Positions 46,301 through 56,525 of a DNA stretch of 64,000 bases are shown here, one piece after another. Within the stretch, counting starts at the first letter, position 1. Each line of letters begins with the position of its first letter. The notes under the pieces were generated by a model, which saw only the letters and a program-made list of their open reading frames with translations, made no database searches and was not told where the DNA came from. The translations under genes were made by a program, and so were the position numbers. The DNA is from Micromonospora sp. WMMD1155 (GTDB taxonomy: Bacteria; Actinomycetota; Actinomycetes; Mycobacteriales; Micromonosporaceae), in NCBI RefSeq assembly GCF_029581275.1, contig NZ_CP120742.1, positions 6,138,501 to 6,202,500 on the forward strand, in the 5' to 3' direction.

Positions 46301-49201
46301 ATGGCCAGCGATGTGGACACCGCACCGCTCGTGGGTCGGGCTGAGCTGGTGCGGTCGGTTCGGTCCGCGTTGCTCGGTGACGCGGCGCACGGGCAGACCG
46401 CCGCCGTCTTCCTGACCGGTGAGAGTGGTGTGGGCAAGACCCGGCTGCTGGGTGAGATCGGTGACCGGCTGCGTGACCAGGGCGCCGTGGTGCTCACCGG
46501 CAGCTGTCTGGACATCGGCGACGCCTCCCCGCTGCACCCGCTGTTGCAGGCGCTCCGCCGCTACGACGCGGACCTGTCCGCCGCCCGCGCGCGCAGCTCC
46601 TCGGCGGTGCGGGGGCTGTTGCAGATGGTCGCCGACGAGACCGCCGGCCCGGACGGCGCGGGCGCGTTGCTGGAGCGGGTGTCGCGTGGGCTGCACCTGA
46701 TCGCCGAGGGCAGACCGTTGGTGTTGATCCTCGACGATCTCCAGTGGGTCGACCGCAGCACCCGGCAACTGCTGCTCTACCTGTTGGCCGGTCTGGGCGA
46801 CCTCCAGCTCTCGGTGCTGGCGGCGGTGCGCGCCGAGTCGTTGCAGGGTGCGCACCCACTGCGCCGGGTGCTCACCGAGCTGCGTCGTCTGCGGACGGTG
46901 CGGGTGCTCGACCTGGCGCCGCTGGGCCGGGCCGAGACGGAGGAGCTCGCCGCCGCGGTGGTCGGCCGCGCCCTGTCCGGGGACGCCGCCGAGCAGGTGT
47001 GGCAGCGCAGCGGTGGCAACCCGTTCGTCATCGAGGAGTTGGCCCGCGACCTGCGTGACGGCCGCGACGGCCTGTCCGAGACGCTGCGGGAGATCTTCCT
47101 CGACCGGGTCGACGCGCTGCCGCAGCACGCGCACGCGGTGGTGCACGCGGTGGCCGCCGGCGTCGAGCCGGTGCAGCACTGGCTGCTGGCCGAGGTGCTG
47201 CGCTTGCCCGAGGACGAGCTGATCGACGCGGCCCGCGCGGCGGTGGCACACCGGCTGCTGGTCGGCGCGGACGACGGCTACCGGCTGCGGCACCGCCTCG
47301 TCGCCGAGGTGCTGGCGCACGAGTTGCTGCCGGCCGAGCGTTCCGGGCTGCACCGCCGCTACGCCGAGGCGCTGACCTCGGCGCCCGGTGAGCTGCACCA
47401 GGCCCGACTGGCACACCACTGGCGGCTGGCCGGTGACCCGGCGCGCGCCCTACCGGCGGCGGTGGCCGCCGCGCAGGAGGCCGAGCGGCTGGGCGGCTAC
47501 GCCGAGGCGCACCGCCACTGGTCGGTGGCGTTGCAGCTCGCCGCCGACTCGGGCCCTCTCGCGGTGGACCGCGTCGAGCTGCTCGGGAACGCCGCCGAGG
47601 CCGCCCACCACAGTGGGGAGCACGCCCGCGCGTTGGCCCTACTGGAGGAGCTGGCCACGCTCCAGGGTGGTGAACCGAGCTGCGCGTTGCACATCCGCCG
47701 GGCCCGTTACCTGGCCGCCGCCGGTCGCTCCGCGTTGGCCGAGGAGGAGTACCAGCGGGCGTTGAAGGCGGCGGACTGCTCCCCGCGCGACCGCGCCGCG
47801 GCCGCCGCGCGCCTGGCCGAGTTGTTGCTGCACCTGGGCCGGTACGCCGATGCCGGTGACCGGGCACGCGAGGCGCTGGCGCTGGCCGAGAACGTGGAGG
47901 GGTCCGTCACCGAGGTCGTGCTCGCCAGCTCGGCGCTGGGCTTCAGCGACGCCTTCCTGGAGGATCCGGACGCCGGCCTGGCGGTCATGCGCGACGCCCT
48001 CGACACCGCCGAACGCGCCGGCCGTCCCGAGGACGTGGCCTGCGCGTACCTGCACCTGGCGGAGTTGCTGACCGGGCCGCTGAACATCCTCGAAGAGGGT
48101 GTGGTGGTGGCCCGGCGGGGTGCCGAACGGGTGGCCGAGCTGGGGTTGGGCCGCACCTGGGGCACCCGGCTGTTGGCCATCGCCATCAACGGGTTGTTCC
48201 GGGTCGGTCAGTGGGCCGAGGCGGAGAAGGTCGTCGCCGTAGCGTTGCGGCAGCGACCGTCCGGTGCGGACGCCGTCGAGTTGCTGCTCGCCCGGTGCCG
48301 GCTCTCGGTGGGCTACGGCGACATCGAGGCCGCCGGTCGGGACCTGGACGCCGTGGCGACCCTGCTCGCCGGCGGCGGGGCGCGGCACGTCATCCCGCTG
48401 CTCACCCTGCGCTCCGGGCTGGCCATGTGGGAGGGCCGGCACGACGTGGCGCGGCTGGCGGTGCAGCGCGGCCTCACCGAGAGCCGCTCCGACGACGTGA
48501 TGATCCTGTCCGCCCTGGTCTGGCACGGCCTGCGCGCCGAGGCGGAGGCGCACGCCAGCCGCACCCTGGAGGTGGACCCGACGGCGGTGCGCCGACTGCG
48601 CGACGTCGCCGACCGGATGGCCCGCAAGAGCGCCGGCGCGGCCCGACCGGTGCGCTCGGTCGTGGAGGGGTTCCTGGCGCTCTGCGCCGCCGAGGTCAGC
48701 CGCCTCGACGGCAGTGACCCGGAGCTGTGGGCGACCTCGGTCGCCGAGTGGGACCGGCGTAACCACCCCTATCCGGCGGCGTACTCGCGGCTGCGGCAGG
48801 CCGAGGCGTTGTTGGCTCGGCGCAGTCGGCTGGCGACCGCCGGCAAGCTGTTGCGCGAGGCGTACGAGGTGGCGCAGGGGTTGGGCGCGGTGCCGTTGAC
48901 CTCGGAGATCCGCGAGCTGGCCGGGCGGGCCCGGGTGTCGCTGGAGGAGAGCGACACCACCGCCGGGGCCACCCGGGGGGCACCGGCCCAGGCGTCCGAC
49001 GACGAGTTGGCGGCGCTGACCGCGCGGGAGCGGGAAGTGCTCGCGTTGGTCGCGGAGGGGCTGACCAACAAGGAGATCGGGCAGCGGCTGTTCATCAGCG
49101 AGCGGACCATCGGGGTGCACGTCTCGCACATCTTCGACAAGTTGCAGGTCCGCACCCGCGTTCAGGCCAGCGCGATCCAGCTGCGTAACCACCGGGGCTG
49201 A
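46301..49201 (+). CDS. LuxR-family regulator with N-terminal AAA ATPase (LAL-type)
   Basis: The 966-residue protein is a large ATP-binding LuxR (LAL) regulator. Walker A is GESGVGKT (40-47), Walker B is LVLILDDLQWVD (~138-150), and a long helical TPR-like region fills the middle. The C-terminal LuxR helix-turn-helix is LTAREREVLALVAEGLTNKE followed by RLFISERTIGVHVSHIFDKL (~906-957). It regulates transcription in response to an unknown ligand, often in secondary metabolism. The start is placed at ATG 46301; the frame is open far upstream, but that part lies in the divergent cyclase gene. A perfect hairpin terminator follows the stop. Confidence 0.93.
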   Translation: MASDVDTAPLVGRAELVRSVRSALLGDAAHGQTAAVFLTGESGVGKTRLLGEIGDRLRDQGAVVLTGSCLDIGDASPLHPLLQALRRYDADLSAARARSSSAVRGLLQMVADETAGPDGAGALLERVSRGLHLIAEGRPLVLILDDLQWVDRSTRQLLLYLLAGLGDLQLSVLAAVRAESLQGAHPLRRVLTELRRLRTVRVLDLAPLGRAETEELAAAVVGRALSGDAAEQVWQRSGGNPFVIEELARDLRDGRDGLSETLREIFLDRVDALPQHAHAVVHAVAAGVEPVQHWLLAEVLRLPEDELIDAARAAVAHRLLVGADDGYRLRHRLVAEVLAHELLPAERSGLHRRYAEALTSAPGELHQARLAHHWRLAGDPARALPAAVAAAQEAERLGGYAEAHRHWSVALQLAADSGPLAVDRVELLGNAAEAAHHSGEHARALALLEELATLQGGEPSCALHIRRARYLAAAGRSALAEEEYQRALKAADCSPRDRAAAAARLAELLLHLGRYADAGDRAREALALAENVEGSVTEVVLASSALGFSDAFLEDPDAGLAVMRDALDTAERAGRPEDVACAYLHLAELLTGPLNILEEGVVVARRGAERVAELGLGRTWGTRLLAIAINGLFRVGQWAEAEKVVAVALRQRPSGADAVELLLARCRLSVGYGDIEAAGRDLDAVATLLAGGGARHVIPLLTLRSGLAMWEGRHDVARLAVQRGLTESRSDDVMILSALVWHGLRAEAEAHASRTLEVDPTAVRRLRDVADRMARKSAGAARPVRSVVEGFLALCAAEVSRLDGSDPELWATSVAEWDRRNHPYPAAYSRLRQAEALLARRSRLATAGKLLREAYEVAQGLGAVPLTSEIRELAGRARVSLEESDTTAGATRGAPAQASDDELAALTAREREVLALVAEGLTNKEIGQRLFISERTIGVHVSHIFDKLQVRTRVQASAIQLRNHRG

Positions 49202-49207
49202 CCGACC

Positions 49208-49249
49208 ACGACGTATCCCGGCGCGCCTGTGCGCGCCGGGATACGTCGT
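49208..49249 (+). terminator. Rho-independent-type hairpin after the LuxR gene
   Basis: ACGACGTATCCCGGCGCGC (49208-49226) pairs perfectly over 19 bases with 49231-49249 around a CTGT loop, starting seven bases after the stop. No U-tract follows, typical of GC-rich actinobacteria. Confidence 0.85.
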
Positions 49250-49338
49250 TCTACTGATCCGGCCGACGGGTGCGGGCTGAAAGGCTGAGCCGCGTCGACG
49301 ACGGCACGGGGGATGCCGCCGACCACCATGGAGGAGAG

Positions 49339-50109
49339 ATGACCGAACCGGTCTGGGGGCCCGTTCACCGGGACATCGTCGACTTGCTCGCCGACCATCC
49401 CGCGGACGTGCCGGCCGTCGTCGATCATCTCACCAAGCTCCAGGATCTGCTGGTGCGGCTTCCTCCGTTGGAGGAGAGCTGCCCCCTCGCCGACTTCAAC
49501 AAGCTCTACCTGACCATCACCAGCAGCGTCCTCGACGGGCTGTACGACGATCGCTTCGTCGACCCGGCGTTCCTGTCCCGGCTCGACGTGGAGTTCGCCG
49601 CGCGGTACTTCGACGCGATGCGGTTGTGGACCGACTCCAGCCCGGGCACCCCGAAGGCGTGGTCGTGTCTCTTCGAGCGGATGCGGGGGCCGGACGCCCG
49701 CCCGCTGCCCTCGGCGGCGGCCGGGGTGAACGCGCACATCAACTTCGACCTGCCGTTCGCGTTGGTGACCACGTTCGACCACCTGGAGTCGGAGCCGGTC
49801 GACGGTAGCGACCAGCACCGCGACTACCTGGAGATCAACAACATCTTCGCCGACAAGATCCCCGGCCTGCGCCGTGGCTATCTGGAGCGGTGGCAGTTGC
49901 TCATCGACATGCTCAACGGCGACATCGACGACTGGTACCAGGGGGAACTGGTCGAGTACACCCGCGATGTCGCCTGGCGCAACGCACAGAGGATCTGGCG
50001 GTGCCGGCACGATCCGGACGCCCACGAGTGTGAGCGCACGCGGTTGGACGACAACGCCGCCGCGCTCGGCCGGCTGTTGCTTTCGCCCCTCGGGGCGTTC
50101 CTGCAGTAG
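49339..50109 (+). CDS. DUF5995 family protein
   Basis: The 256-residue protein starts at ATG 49339 after GGAGGAGAG. It has the conserved AHINFDLPFALVTTFDHL, EINNIFADKIPGLRR and RDVAWRNAQRIW segments that I associate with DUF5995. The pattern of buried His, Asn and Asp may mark a metal or active site, but no activity is established. Codon usage is native. It sits between two strong terminators and is an independent unit. Confidence 0.8.
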   Translation: MTEPVWGPVHRDIVDLLADHPADVPAVVDHLTKLQDLLVRLPPLEESCPLADFNKLYLTITSSVLDGLYDDRFVDPAFLSRLDVEFAARYFDAMRLWTDSSPGTPKAWSCLFERMRGPDARPLPSAAAGVNAHINFDLPFALVTTFDHLESEPVDGSDQHRDYLEINNIFADKIPGLRRGYLERWQLLIDMLNGDIDDWYQGELVEYTRDVAWRNAQRIWRCRHDPDAHECERTRLDDNAAALGRLLLSPLGAFLQ

Positions 50110-50121
50110 CCGGGACGGGGG

Positions 50122-50164
50122 GCTCCCGCGCTCCGCCCCGTGGGGGGCGGCGGAGCGCGGGAGC
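50122..50164 (+). terminator. Hairpin terminator after the DUF5995 gene
   Basis: GCTCCCGCGCTCCGCC (50122-50137) is perfectly complementary to 50149-50164 over 16 bases with an 11-base loop, starting 13 bases after the stop. Confidence 0.85.
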
Positions 50165-50362
50165 GCGTCCCACCAGCTCCACCCACCCCACGGGGTCGGC
50201 CGAGGTCTGGTCGACCCAGGGGGTGCAGCCGGTCGGCCCGGGGGGTGTCGACCGTCTGCCACCGTCGGCCGGCCCGGGGGGTGTCGGCCGGCGGTGGGGC
50301 ACTGGAGTCGGCGGTGCGAGATTCCCGGGTGTCGGCGGGCGCGTAACGGGTACGCCCGCGCC
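50165..50362. other. Intergenic stretch with direct repeats
   Basis: Between the terminator and the next possible start, GGTCGGCCCGGGGGGTGTCG-like copies occur near 50230 and 50265. Nothing resembling a domain is found. With the small ORF that follows, about 360 bases here lack a secure gene. Confidence 0.45.
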
Positions 50363-50476
50363 ATGACCGTCCTGGCCCGGCGGCGGCCCGCCGCCCGACC
50401 CCGGCCCGCGCGACCCGGGCCCCTGCGACCGGGCGGCCCGGTGTCCCGACCCACCGCCCGACCGGGCGCGCGATGA
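50363..50476 (+). CDS. Doubtful 37-residue Arg/Pro-rich ORF
   Basis: An ATG at 50363 opens a short frame (MTVLARRRPAARPRPARPGP onward) whose TGA overlaps the ATG of the next gene (ATGA). The overlap resembles translational coupling, but the sequence is compositionally extreme (Arg, Pro, Gly, Ala) and has no Shine-Dalgarno. It could equally be non-coding leader. Confidence 0.25.
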   Translation: MTVLARRRPAARPRPARPGPLRPGGPVSRPTARPGAR

Positions 50477-50874
50477 CCGACGTCGCGACACGGTTCCCGT
50501 TCCGCTTCGATCCGGCGTTCCGCCCGGTGTTGGCGCTGGTGGGCGTCCGCCCGGCGACGGCCTGGGTCGCGGTGACAGACCAGGACCTGGTGATCCGGTA
50601 CGGGCCGTGGCGGCTGCGCACCCGCCGGGACAACGTGACGGCCGTCGAGGTGGGTGGCCCGTACCGCTGGTGGCGGGTGATCGGGCCGCACGTGTCGATG
50701 GTCGACCGGGGCGTGAGCTTCGGCAGTAGCACGGCCGGCGGCGTCTGTCTGCGGTTCGGCGCGCCGGTGCCGGCCCTGGTGCCCGGCGGGCTGGTCCGCC
50801 ACCCGGCGGCCACGGTGACCGTCGCCGACCCGCCCGCGCTGGCCCGACTGCTCGCCCTCCCGGACCTGCCCTGA
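50473..50874 (+). CDS. Conserved hypothetical protein
   Basis: The 133-residue product is a single small beta-rich domain: FPFRFDPAFRPVLALVGVRP, WVAVTDQDLVIRYGPWRLRT, then NVTAVEVGGPYRWWRVIGPH. The alternation of strands and the RYGPWRL turn resemble a small PH-like or barrel domain seen in actinobacterial proteins of unknown role. It is not obviously membrane-bound. The start lacks a good ribosome site and overlaps a doubtful ORF. I cannot name a function. Confidence 0.65.
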   Translation: MTDVATRFPFRFDPAFRPVLALVGVRPATAWVAVTDQDLVIRYGPWRLRTRRDNVTAVEVGGPYRWWRVIGPHVSMVDRGVSFGSSTAGGVCLRFGAPVPALVPGGLVRHPAATVTVADPPALARLLALPDLP

Positions 50875-50962
50875 GCAGCGCGTTCACGTCCCCGGTTCGG
50901 CAGGCTGGGCACCCGGCTACCGCCTACCGTCGGGTCAGGACCTGTGAGGGTGGGGACTGACG

Positions 50963-53059
50963 ATGGGTGACGAGCACCGGGGGAGAGCACGACGCTGGGG
51001 TGGACGCCGCCACGCGCCGACCGGACCGGACCCGGCGTTGCGGGCGGCGCGTGACCCGGCCCGCCCGCACGCGGGTGGCCGGCCGGGGGTCGTGGTGCCC
51101 GATCAGGTGGCCAGCCCGGCCCGGTCGGTGCCGCCGGCCAGCCCGCTGCGCCGGTGGCTCTTCCAGCACCAGGTGCAGCCGCCGGGGCCGGAGACGGCCG
51201 AGGGGCAGAACCGCAGGCACGCCTGGTGGCAGGTGATGTGCCTGACCGGGGTGGACTACTTCTCCACGCTGTCGTACCTGCCGGGCATCGCCGCGGTGGC
51301 CGCCGGTGCGCTGTCCCCGCTGGCGACGCTCCTGATCGTCGCGCTGACCCTGTTCGGCATGCTGCCGATGTACCGGCGGGTGGCCCACGACAGCCCGCAC
51401 GGTCAGGGTTCGGTGGCGATGCTGGAGCGGCTGCTGCCGTTCTGGCGCGGGAAGATCTTCGTCCTGGTGCTGCTCGGCTTCGTGGCGACCTCGTGGATCA
51501 TCACGATCACGCTGTCCTCGGCCGACGCCACAGTGCACCTGTTGGAGAACCCGTACCTGCCGGACGTCCCGCACGGCGCCCTGGTGCCGGTCGTGGTCAC
51601 CGTCGTGCTGCTGCTCATCCTCGGTGGGGTGTTCCTGCTCGGGTTCCGCGAGGCGGTGGTCGTGGCCATCCCCCTCGTCGCGATCTTCCTGGTGCTCAAC
51701 GCGGTGATCGTCGGGGTGGCGGTGGCCCGGATCGTCGAGAACCCGGACATCGTGTCGGACTGGACGGCCGCGTTGACCGCCACCGGGGGCGGGCCGGGCC
51801 ACGTGCTGTTCACCGCCGTGTTGGCCTTCCCGCTGCTGGTGCTGGGGTTGTCCGGTTTCGAGACCGGGGTCAGCATGATGCCGTTGATCTCGGCCGACGG
51901 GCCGGACAAGCAGGCCCGCCTCGCCGCCCGGATCCGCAACACGCGTCGGTTGCTCACCACCGCCGCCCTGATCATGTCGGTGTACCTGATCTCGACCACG
52001 TTCGTGACCACGGCGCTCATCCCGGCGGAGGAGTTCCGCCCGGGTGGTAGCGCGAACGGGCGGGCGCTGGCGTTCCTGGCGCACACCTATCTGGGTGAGG
52101 CATTCGGCACTGTCTACGACGTGAGCAGCGTGCTCATCCTCTGGTTCGCCGGCGCGTCGGCGATGGCCGGGTTGATCAACATCGTGCCGCGTTACCTGCC
52201 CTCGTACGGCATGGCGCCGGAGTGGGCGAGGGCGGTGCGCCCGGTTGTGATCGTCTACACCGTCGTCAGCGTCGCCATCACGATCGCGTTCCGGGCCGAC
52301 GTCAACGCCCAGGCCGGCGCGTACGCCACCGGCATCCTGGCGATGATGGTCTCGGGCGCGGTGGCGGTGACGATCGCGGCCGCCCGCCGCCACCAGCGCG
52401 TCGGCGCGACCGGCTTCACGGTGCTGACGCTGGTGCTGCTGTACGCGCTGGTGGAGAACGTCATCGAGCAGCCGGACGGGATCACCATCTCGGCGTTGTT
52501 CATCCTCGGCATCATCGCCGTCTCGCTGGTGTCCCGGGTCACCCGGACCACCGAGCTGCGGGCCGAGCGGATCGAGTTCGACGAGCCGGCGCGTCGGTTC
52601 ATCACCGAGTCGTTGGCCCACGACGGGCAGTTGCACCTGATCGCGAACAAGCGGCAGAAGGGCTCGGTGAAGGAGTACACGGTCAAGGAACGGGCGCAGC
52701 GCGGGATGAACCCGGTGCCCGGGGCCGCGGACGTGCTGTTCCTGGAGATCGACGTGGTCGACCCGTCGGAGTTCAGTCAGGTGCTGCGGGTGCACGGGAT
52801 CGAGGTGAGTGGCTTCCGGGTGCTGCGGGCCAGCAGCCCGGCCGCGCCCAACGCCATCGCCGCGATCCTGTTGGCCCTGCGGGACGCGACCGGCGTACGG
52901 CCGCACGCGCACTTCGAGTGGTCGGAGGGGAGCCCGATCGCGCACCTGGCGCGCTATCTCATCCTCGGCCGTGGGGACACCCCGCCGGTGGTACGGGAGA
53001 TCATCCGCCGGACCGAGCGCGACCCGCTTCGACGTCCCGGAATCCACGTCGGCGGATGA
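50963..53059 (+). CDS. APC-superfamily permease with C-terminal cytoplasmic domain
   Basis: The 698-residue protein has a charged ~70-residue N-terminus, then about 12 hydrophobic segments (~90-520). [20 protein letters not shown] and [20 protein letters not shown] are typical of APC amino-acid/polyamine or KUP-like transporters. The last ~165 residues are soluble ([20 protein letters not shown] to the end) and may regulate transport. The start at ATG 50963 is the first ATG; a shorter start nearer the first helix is possible. It stands alone. The substrate is unknown. Confidence 0.85.
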   Translation: MGDEHRGRARRWGGRRHAPTGPDPALRAARDPARPHAGGRPGVVVPDQVASPARSVPPASPLRRWLFQHQVQPPGPETAEGQNRRHAWWQVMCLTGVDYFSTLSYLPGIAAVAAGALSPLATLLIVALTLFGMLPMYRRVAHDSPHGQGSVAMLERLLPFWRGKIFVLVLLGFVATSWIITITLSSADATVHLLENPYLPDVPHGALVPVVVTVVLLLILGGVFLLGFREAVVVAIPLVAIFLVLNAVIVGVAVARIVENPDIVSDWTAALTATGGGPGHVLFTAVLAFPLLVLGLSGFETGVSMMPLISADGPDKQARLAARIRNTRRLLTTAALIMSVYLISTTFVTTALIPAEEFRPGGSANGRALAFLAHTYLGEAFGTVYDVSSVLILWFAGASAMAGLINIVPRYLPSYGMAPEWARAVRPVVIVYTVVSVAITIAFRADVNAQAGAYATGILAMMVSGAVAVTIAAARRHQRVGATGFTVLTLVLLYALVENVIEQPDGITISALFILGIIAVSLVSRVTRTTELRAERIEFDEPARRFITESLAHDGQLHLIANKRQKGSVKEYTVKERAQRGMNPVPGAADVLFLEIDVVDPSEFSQVLRVHGIEVSGFRVLRASSPAAPNAIAAILLALRDATGVRPHAHFEWSEGSPIAHLARYLILGRGDTPPVVREIIRRTERDPLRRPGIHVGG

Positions 53060-53235
53060 TTCCCTGGTGCCCCGTTTCATGGGTTCCGAAGATGAATAAG
53101 GGCACTATTCACGTTCACACCTTCCTGTCCGTATTGCGGACTTATCGTGACGTCTGGTGGTCGGCGGTACGTCGAGCGCCCCGCGCCCGGATCGGCGCGC
53201 GGTCACGGAAGTAGGCAGGAAGGTAGGCATTCTTG

Positions 53236-54750
53236 ATGTCCACGTACCCAGGAGGAGGCCGCGCGACCCGACCCAGGCGCCGGTCCCGATGGCTCCTAGC
53301 CAGCGGTTTCCTGGCGGGGAGCCTGGTGGTGGGGGCGGCCGGAGCGGCCGGCGTGGCCGCCGCCGCCGACCGGGCCCTCGCCCTTCCCGGTCTGGGCCGG
53401 CTCACCACGGCCGGTGGCGACGACGACCGGCGGGCCGACGACCGGCGCGGCGAGGACCGCGAACAGGGCGATGGCGAGCGGGATCGCCCGAACACCCCGG
53501 GCACCGGCAAGCGGGGCGTCGTGTCGGTGCCCTGCGACGCCGCGAAGCTGGTGGCGGCGCTGGTGACGGCCAACGCCGAGGGCGGCGCGGAACTTCGTCT
53601 CGCGCCCAAGTGCCGCTACGTCCTCACCGAGGCGTTCCACGAGAAGGACCAGTACGACGGCGGGATCCGCGACGCGCGGGAGGCCGCCGACGCCGCGGAG
53701 ACCCCTGGTGACGCCGAGGCGCCTCCGCGCAACCCGGCCGACGACACCGCCGGTCTGCCGGTGATCTACCAACCCATCACCATCGACGGCGCCGGGGCCA
53801 CCATCGCCCGCGACGCCCAGGCCGCCGCGTTCCGGTTCTTCACCGTCCGCGACGGCGGCGAGCTGACCCTGCGCGACGTGGAACTGCACAACGGTCGCTC
53901 GGCGATCGAGGGTGGCAGCGTGCACGTGGTGCACGGCGCGACGGCGCTGGTGGAGCGGGTGACCGTCTCGCAGAGCACGTCGCTGTCGCCCGAGGGCGGC
54001 GGCGGGGGCATCTTCAACGACGGCAACCTGGTGGTCACCGACTCCACGTTCGTCGGCAACAGCGCCTCCGGCGCCGCGGGCAAGGGCGGGGGCCTGCTCA
54101 ACGGTGGCGTGCTGACGCTGAAGCGCTCCGAGTTCCACCGCAACAGCGCCAACGCGTACGGCGGCGGGCTCGGCAACTACCGGGGCGCGGCCGAGGTGGA
54201 GAGCGTCTCGTTCACCCGGAACAGCGCCGCGCAGGGTGGCGGCCTGGCCAGCTTCTCGGCCCGGACCAAGGTCTCCGACACCGAGCTGCTGAACAACACC
54301 GCGCAGGTCGGCGGCGGTGCGGCGAACTCCGACGCGGTGCTGGTGATGCGCAAGATGACCATCCGTGGCAACACGTCGACGGTCAACGGCGGCGGCATCT
54401 CGACGGTCAAGGGCCTGACGCCGCTCGACGACAGCGTGGTCGACGGCAACACCACCCACGGCCTCGGCGCCGGCATCTACGCCGAGAAGGCGAACCTGCT
54501 GGTCCGCGGCAGTGACGTGACCCGCAACGAGGCGGTCGGCGCCACCTCCACGGGCGGTGGCATCTACGCGACGGCGGGCTCGGTCGCGGTCTACACCAGC
54601 AAGATCACCCACAACGCCTCGACGGTGAAGCCCGGTGGGGTCTTCGCCTCGCACGCCCAGGTCAAGATCGACGATGAGAGTGTGATCGTCGAGAACGAGC
54701 CCACCAACTGCGAGGGCAGCCAGGTGCCCGTCGCGCACTGCTTCCGCTGA
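53236..54750 (+). CDS. Secreted right-handed beta-helix protein
   Basis: The 504-residue product starts at ATG 53236 after AGGAAGG. It has a long signal-type N-terminus: Arg-rich, then LLASGFLAGSLVVGAAGAAG and an AAA cleavage region. An acidic/basic linker (~60-95) leads to a beta-helix domain (~100-500) built from repeating GGG(I/L)xNxG rungs such as GGGIFNDGNLVVTDS, GGGLLNGGVLTLKRS and GGGISTVKGLTPLDD. These repeats resemble pectate-lyase-like or polymorphic-membrane-protein solenoids. It probably acts in the wall or outside the cell as an adhesin or polysaccharide-binding protein; no catalytic residues are obvious. Two Cys near the end may form a disulphide. Confidence 0.85.
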   Translation: MSTYPGGGRATRPRRRSRWLLASGFLAGSLVVGAAGAAGVAAAADRALALPGLGRLTTAGGDDDRRADDRRGEDREQGDGERDRPNTPGTGKRGVVSVPCDAAKLVAALVTANAEGGAELRLAPKCRYVLTEAFHEKDQYDGGIRDAREAADAAETPGDAEAPPRNPADDTAGLPVIYQPITIDGAGATIARDAQAAAFRFFTVRDGGELTLRDVELHNGRSAIEGGSVHVVHGATALVERVTVSQSTSLSPEGGGGGIFNDGNLVVTDSTFVGNSASGAAGKGGGLLNGGVLTLKRSEFHRNSANAYGGGLGNYRGAAEVESVSFTRNSAAQGGGLASFSARTKVSDTELLNNTAQVGGGAANSDAVLVMRKMTIRGNTSTVNGGGISTVKGLTPLDDSVVDGNTTHGLGAGIYAEKANLLVRGSDVTRNEAVGATSTGGGIYATAGSVAVYTSKITHNASTVKPGGVFASHAQVKIDDESVIVENEPTNCEGSQVPVAHCFR

Positions 54751-54779
54751 GCACACCGCGCCCATCCCGAACGCGCAAC

Positions 54780-54810
54780 GAGCCGCCCCGACGACCGGTC
54801 GGGGCGGCTC
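54780..54810. terminator. Bidirectional hairpin terminator
   Basis: GAGCCGCCCCGAC (54780-54792) pairs perfectly with 54798-54810 around a 5-base loop, between the convergent beta-helix and LLM oxidoreductase genes. Confidence 0.85.
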
Positions 54811-54838
54811 GGCGCCTCCCGCCCTTCGGGCGCCCGGT

Positions 54839-55798
54839 TCAGCTCGGCGCGCGCAGGCGGCCGGAGAGGTCACCGGCGAAGAAGTCCAGGAACCCGTCCG
54901 GATCGGGGCCGGCGTTCTGCAGGACGATGTGGTCGAAGCCCGCATCGACGTACGAGCGGACCTTGGCGACGTACGGCTCCGGGTCGGGGCCGACGGCGAA
55001 GAGTCGGCGGATGTGCTTCTCCTCGACGTGTGCACTGGCCGCGTCGAAGTTGACCGGGTTCGGCAGTTCGCTCATCACCTTCCAGCCGGTGACCATCCAC
55101 CGGCTGGTCTGCAACACCGCCTGCACCGCCTGCTGCTCGTCGGTGGCCCAGGCCAGCGGAACCTCGGCGTAGCGGGGGCCCGAGCCGTTCGCGCGCCGGT
55201 AGTGCTCGACTATCGACGCGTCCGGTTCGGTGGCGAACAGCCCGTCGCCCAGTTCGGCGGCGAGCCGGGCCGACGCCTCGCCGCTGGCCGCCACGGCGAT
55301 CACCGGCGGGGTGTCCGGCAGGTCGAAGACCCGGGCGTCCTCCAGGTGCAGGTGCCGACCCTCGTAGGACTGGTAGCCGCCCTGCCAGAGCAGCCGGATG
55401 ATCTCCAGTGCCTCGCGGAGCCGCTCGTGCCGCCCTCGTAAGCTGGGGAATCCCTGCCCGACGACGTGCTCGTTGAGCCGTTCACCGGCCCCCACGCCGA
55501 GGGTGAACCGTCCGTCGGAGACCAGTGCCATGGTCGCCGCCGCCTGCGCGATGATCGCCGGGTGGTAGCGGACGGTCGGGCAGGTGACACCGGTGGCCAG
55601 CCGCAGGGTGCTGGTCTTGGCCGCGATGGCTCCGAGCACGCTCCAGGTGAACGACGAGTGCCCCTGCGCGTCGAGCCAGGGGTGGTAGTGGTCGCTCATC
55701 TCGACGAAGTCGAAACCGGCCTGCTCGGCCAGGACGGCCTGCCGGATGATCTCCTGGGGGCCGTACCCCTCCGAGGCCAGCTTGTAGCCGATCTGCAT
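54839..55798 (-). CDS. LLM-class F420-dependent oxidoreductase
   Basis: The 319-residue luciferase-like monooxygenase-fold enzyme shows YKLASEGYGPQEIIRQAVLA, FVEMSDHYHPWLDAQGHSSF, TLRLATGVTCPTVRYHPAII and FTLGVGAGERLNEHVVGQGF. It matches the F420-dependent glucose-6-phosphate dehydrogenase-like group (TIGR03557-type). Coenzyme F420 use is inferred from the group. The ATG at 55798 follows GGGAG. The function may be reduction or oxidation of a small metabolite. Confidence 0.9.
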   Translation of the reverse strand: MQIGYKLASEGYGPQEIIRQAVLAEQAGFDFVEMSDHYHPWLDAQGHSSFTWSVLGAIAAKTSTLRLATGVTCPTVRYHPAIIAQAAATMALVSDGRFTLGVGAGERLNEHVVGQGFPSLRGRHERLREALEIIRLLWQGGYQSYEGRHLHLEDARVFDLPDTPPVIAVAASGEASARLAAELGDGLFATEPDASIVEHYRRANGSGPRYAEVPLAWATDEQQAVQAVLQTSRWMVTGWKVMSELPNPVNFDAASAHVEEKHIRRLFAVGPDPEPYVAKVRSYVDAGFDHIVLQNAGPDPDGFLDFFAGDLSGRLRAPS

Positions 55799-56065
55799 GC
55801 CATGCTCCCGACGCCGTCCGCGTGACTGACGCCGGGTCGGTTCCCGGCGGGAGCAGCGACAAACGCGGGGGAGACCGCAGACCAGCCTCCTAGGACGCCG
55901 TACGGGGTGTGCGCGGCGTACCAGCCACCGCGGCGGCGGCCTCCGACCAGGGAGGGCGGCCCTCACCGGCGACCACGACGGCCGCTGCGTCTACGACAAC
56001 TGAGACGCTCTGCCCACGCGTCGGCCCAGGCCCCCGCCGGGAGCCTGGGCCGGTGAACGTCCGTC

Positions 56066-56272
56066 CTACTTGGACGGCTCGGGCAGCTTGCAGTCGACCT
56101 TGGGGTTGGCGCCGATGTAGTTCAACGGCCCGGCCACGATGGTGACCAGGATGGTGCCGGCCTCGGCGCAGTTGGTGTCGTCGCCGCTGTAGTAACCGCG
56201 CTGACCGGCGGCGACCGCGCCGATCAACAACCAGATCACGACGATGACTCCGAGTATCGAGGTGCCGCGCAT
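56066..56272 (-). CDS. Small membrane protein of unknown function
   Basis: The 68-residue protein starts at ATG 56272 five bases after AGGAGG. Its helix TSILGVIVVIWLLIGAVAAG crosses the membrane once, and the C-terminal part (GDDTNCAEAGTILVTIVAGP) holds a second hydrophobic stretch and two Cys that may pair. Similar small proteins are, as far as I recall, common in Micromonospora. It lies alone between two unrelated genes. Confidence 0.7.
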   Translation of the reverse strand: MRGTSILGVIVVIWLLIGAVAAGQRGYYSGDDTNCAEAGTILVTIVAGPLNYIGANPKVDCKLPEPSK

Positions 56273-56525
56273 CGCTGCCTCCTGAGGAATGTGGTGGATT
56301 GCTGAGGTGCAGGCGTTGTACCCAATCGGGTCACGCGACTAACTGTCGCCGCCTACCACCCACCGAATCGTCCGTCCGGCCGATGCGGTCCACCGGTGAG
56401 TACCGTCCACGCATCGGCCGCCCGCCTCGGGTCGCCCCGGCGCGCTATCGGATCGCCGACCGACCTGGCCGCCGTACCGGCCGGTGGACGTAGAACTGCC
56501 TCACGGCCCCCGCCGAGGAGGACTC

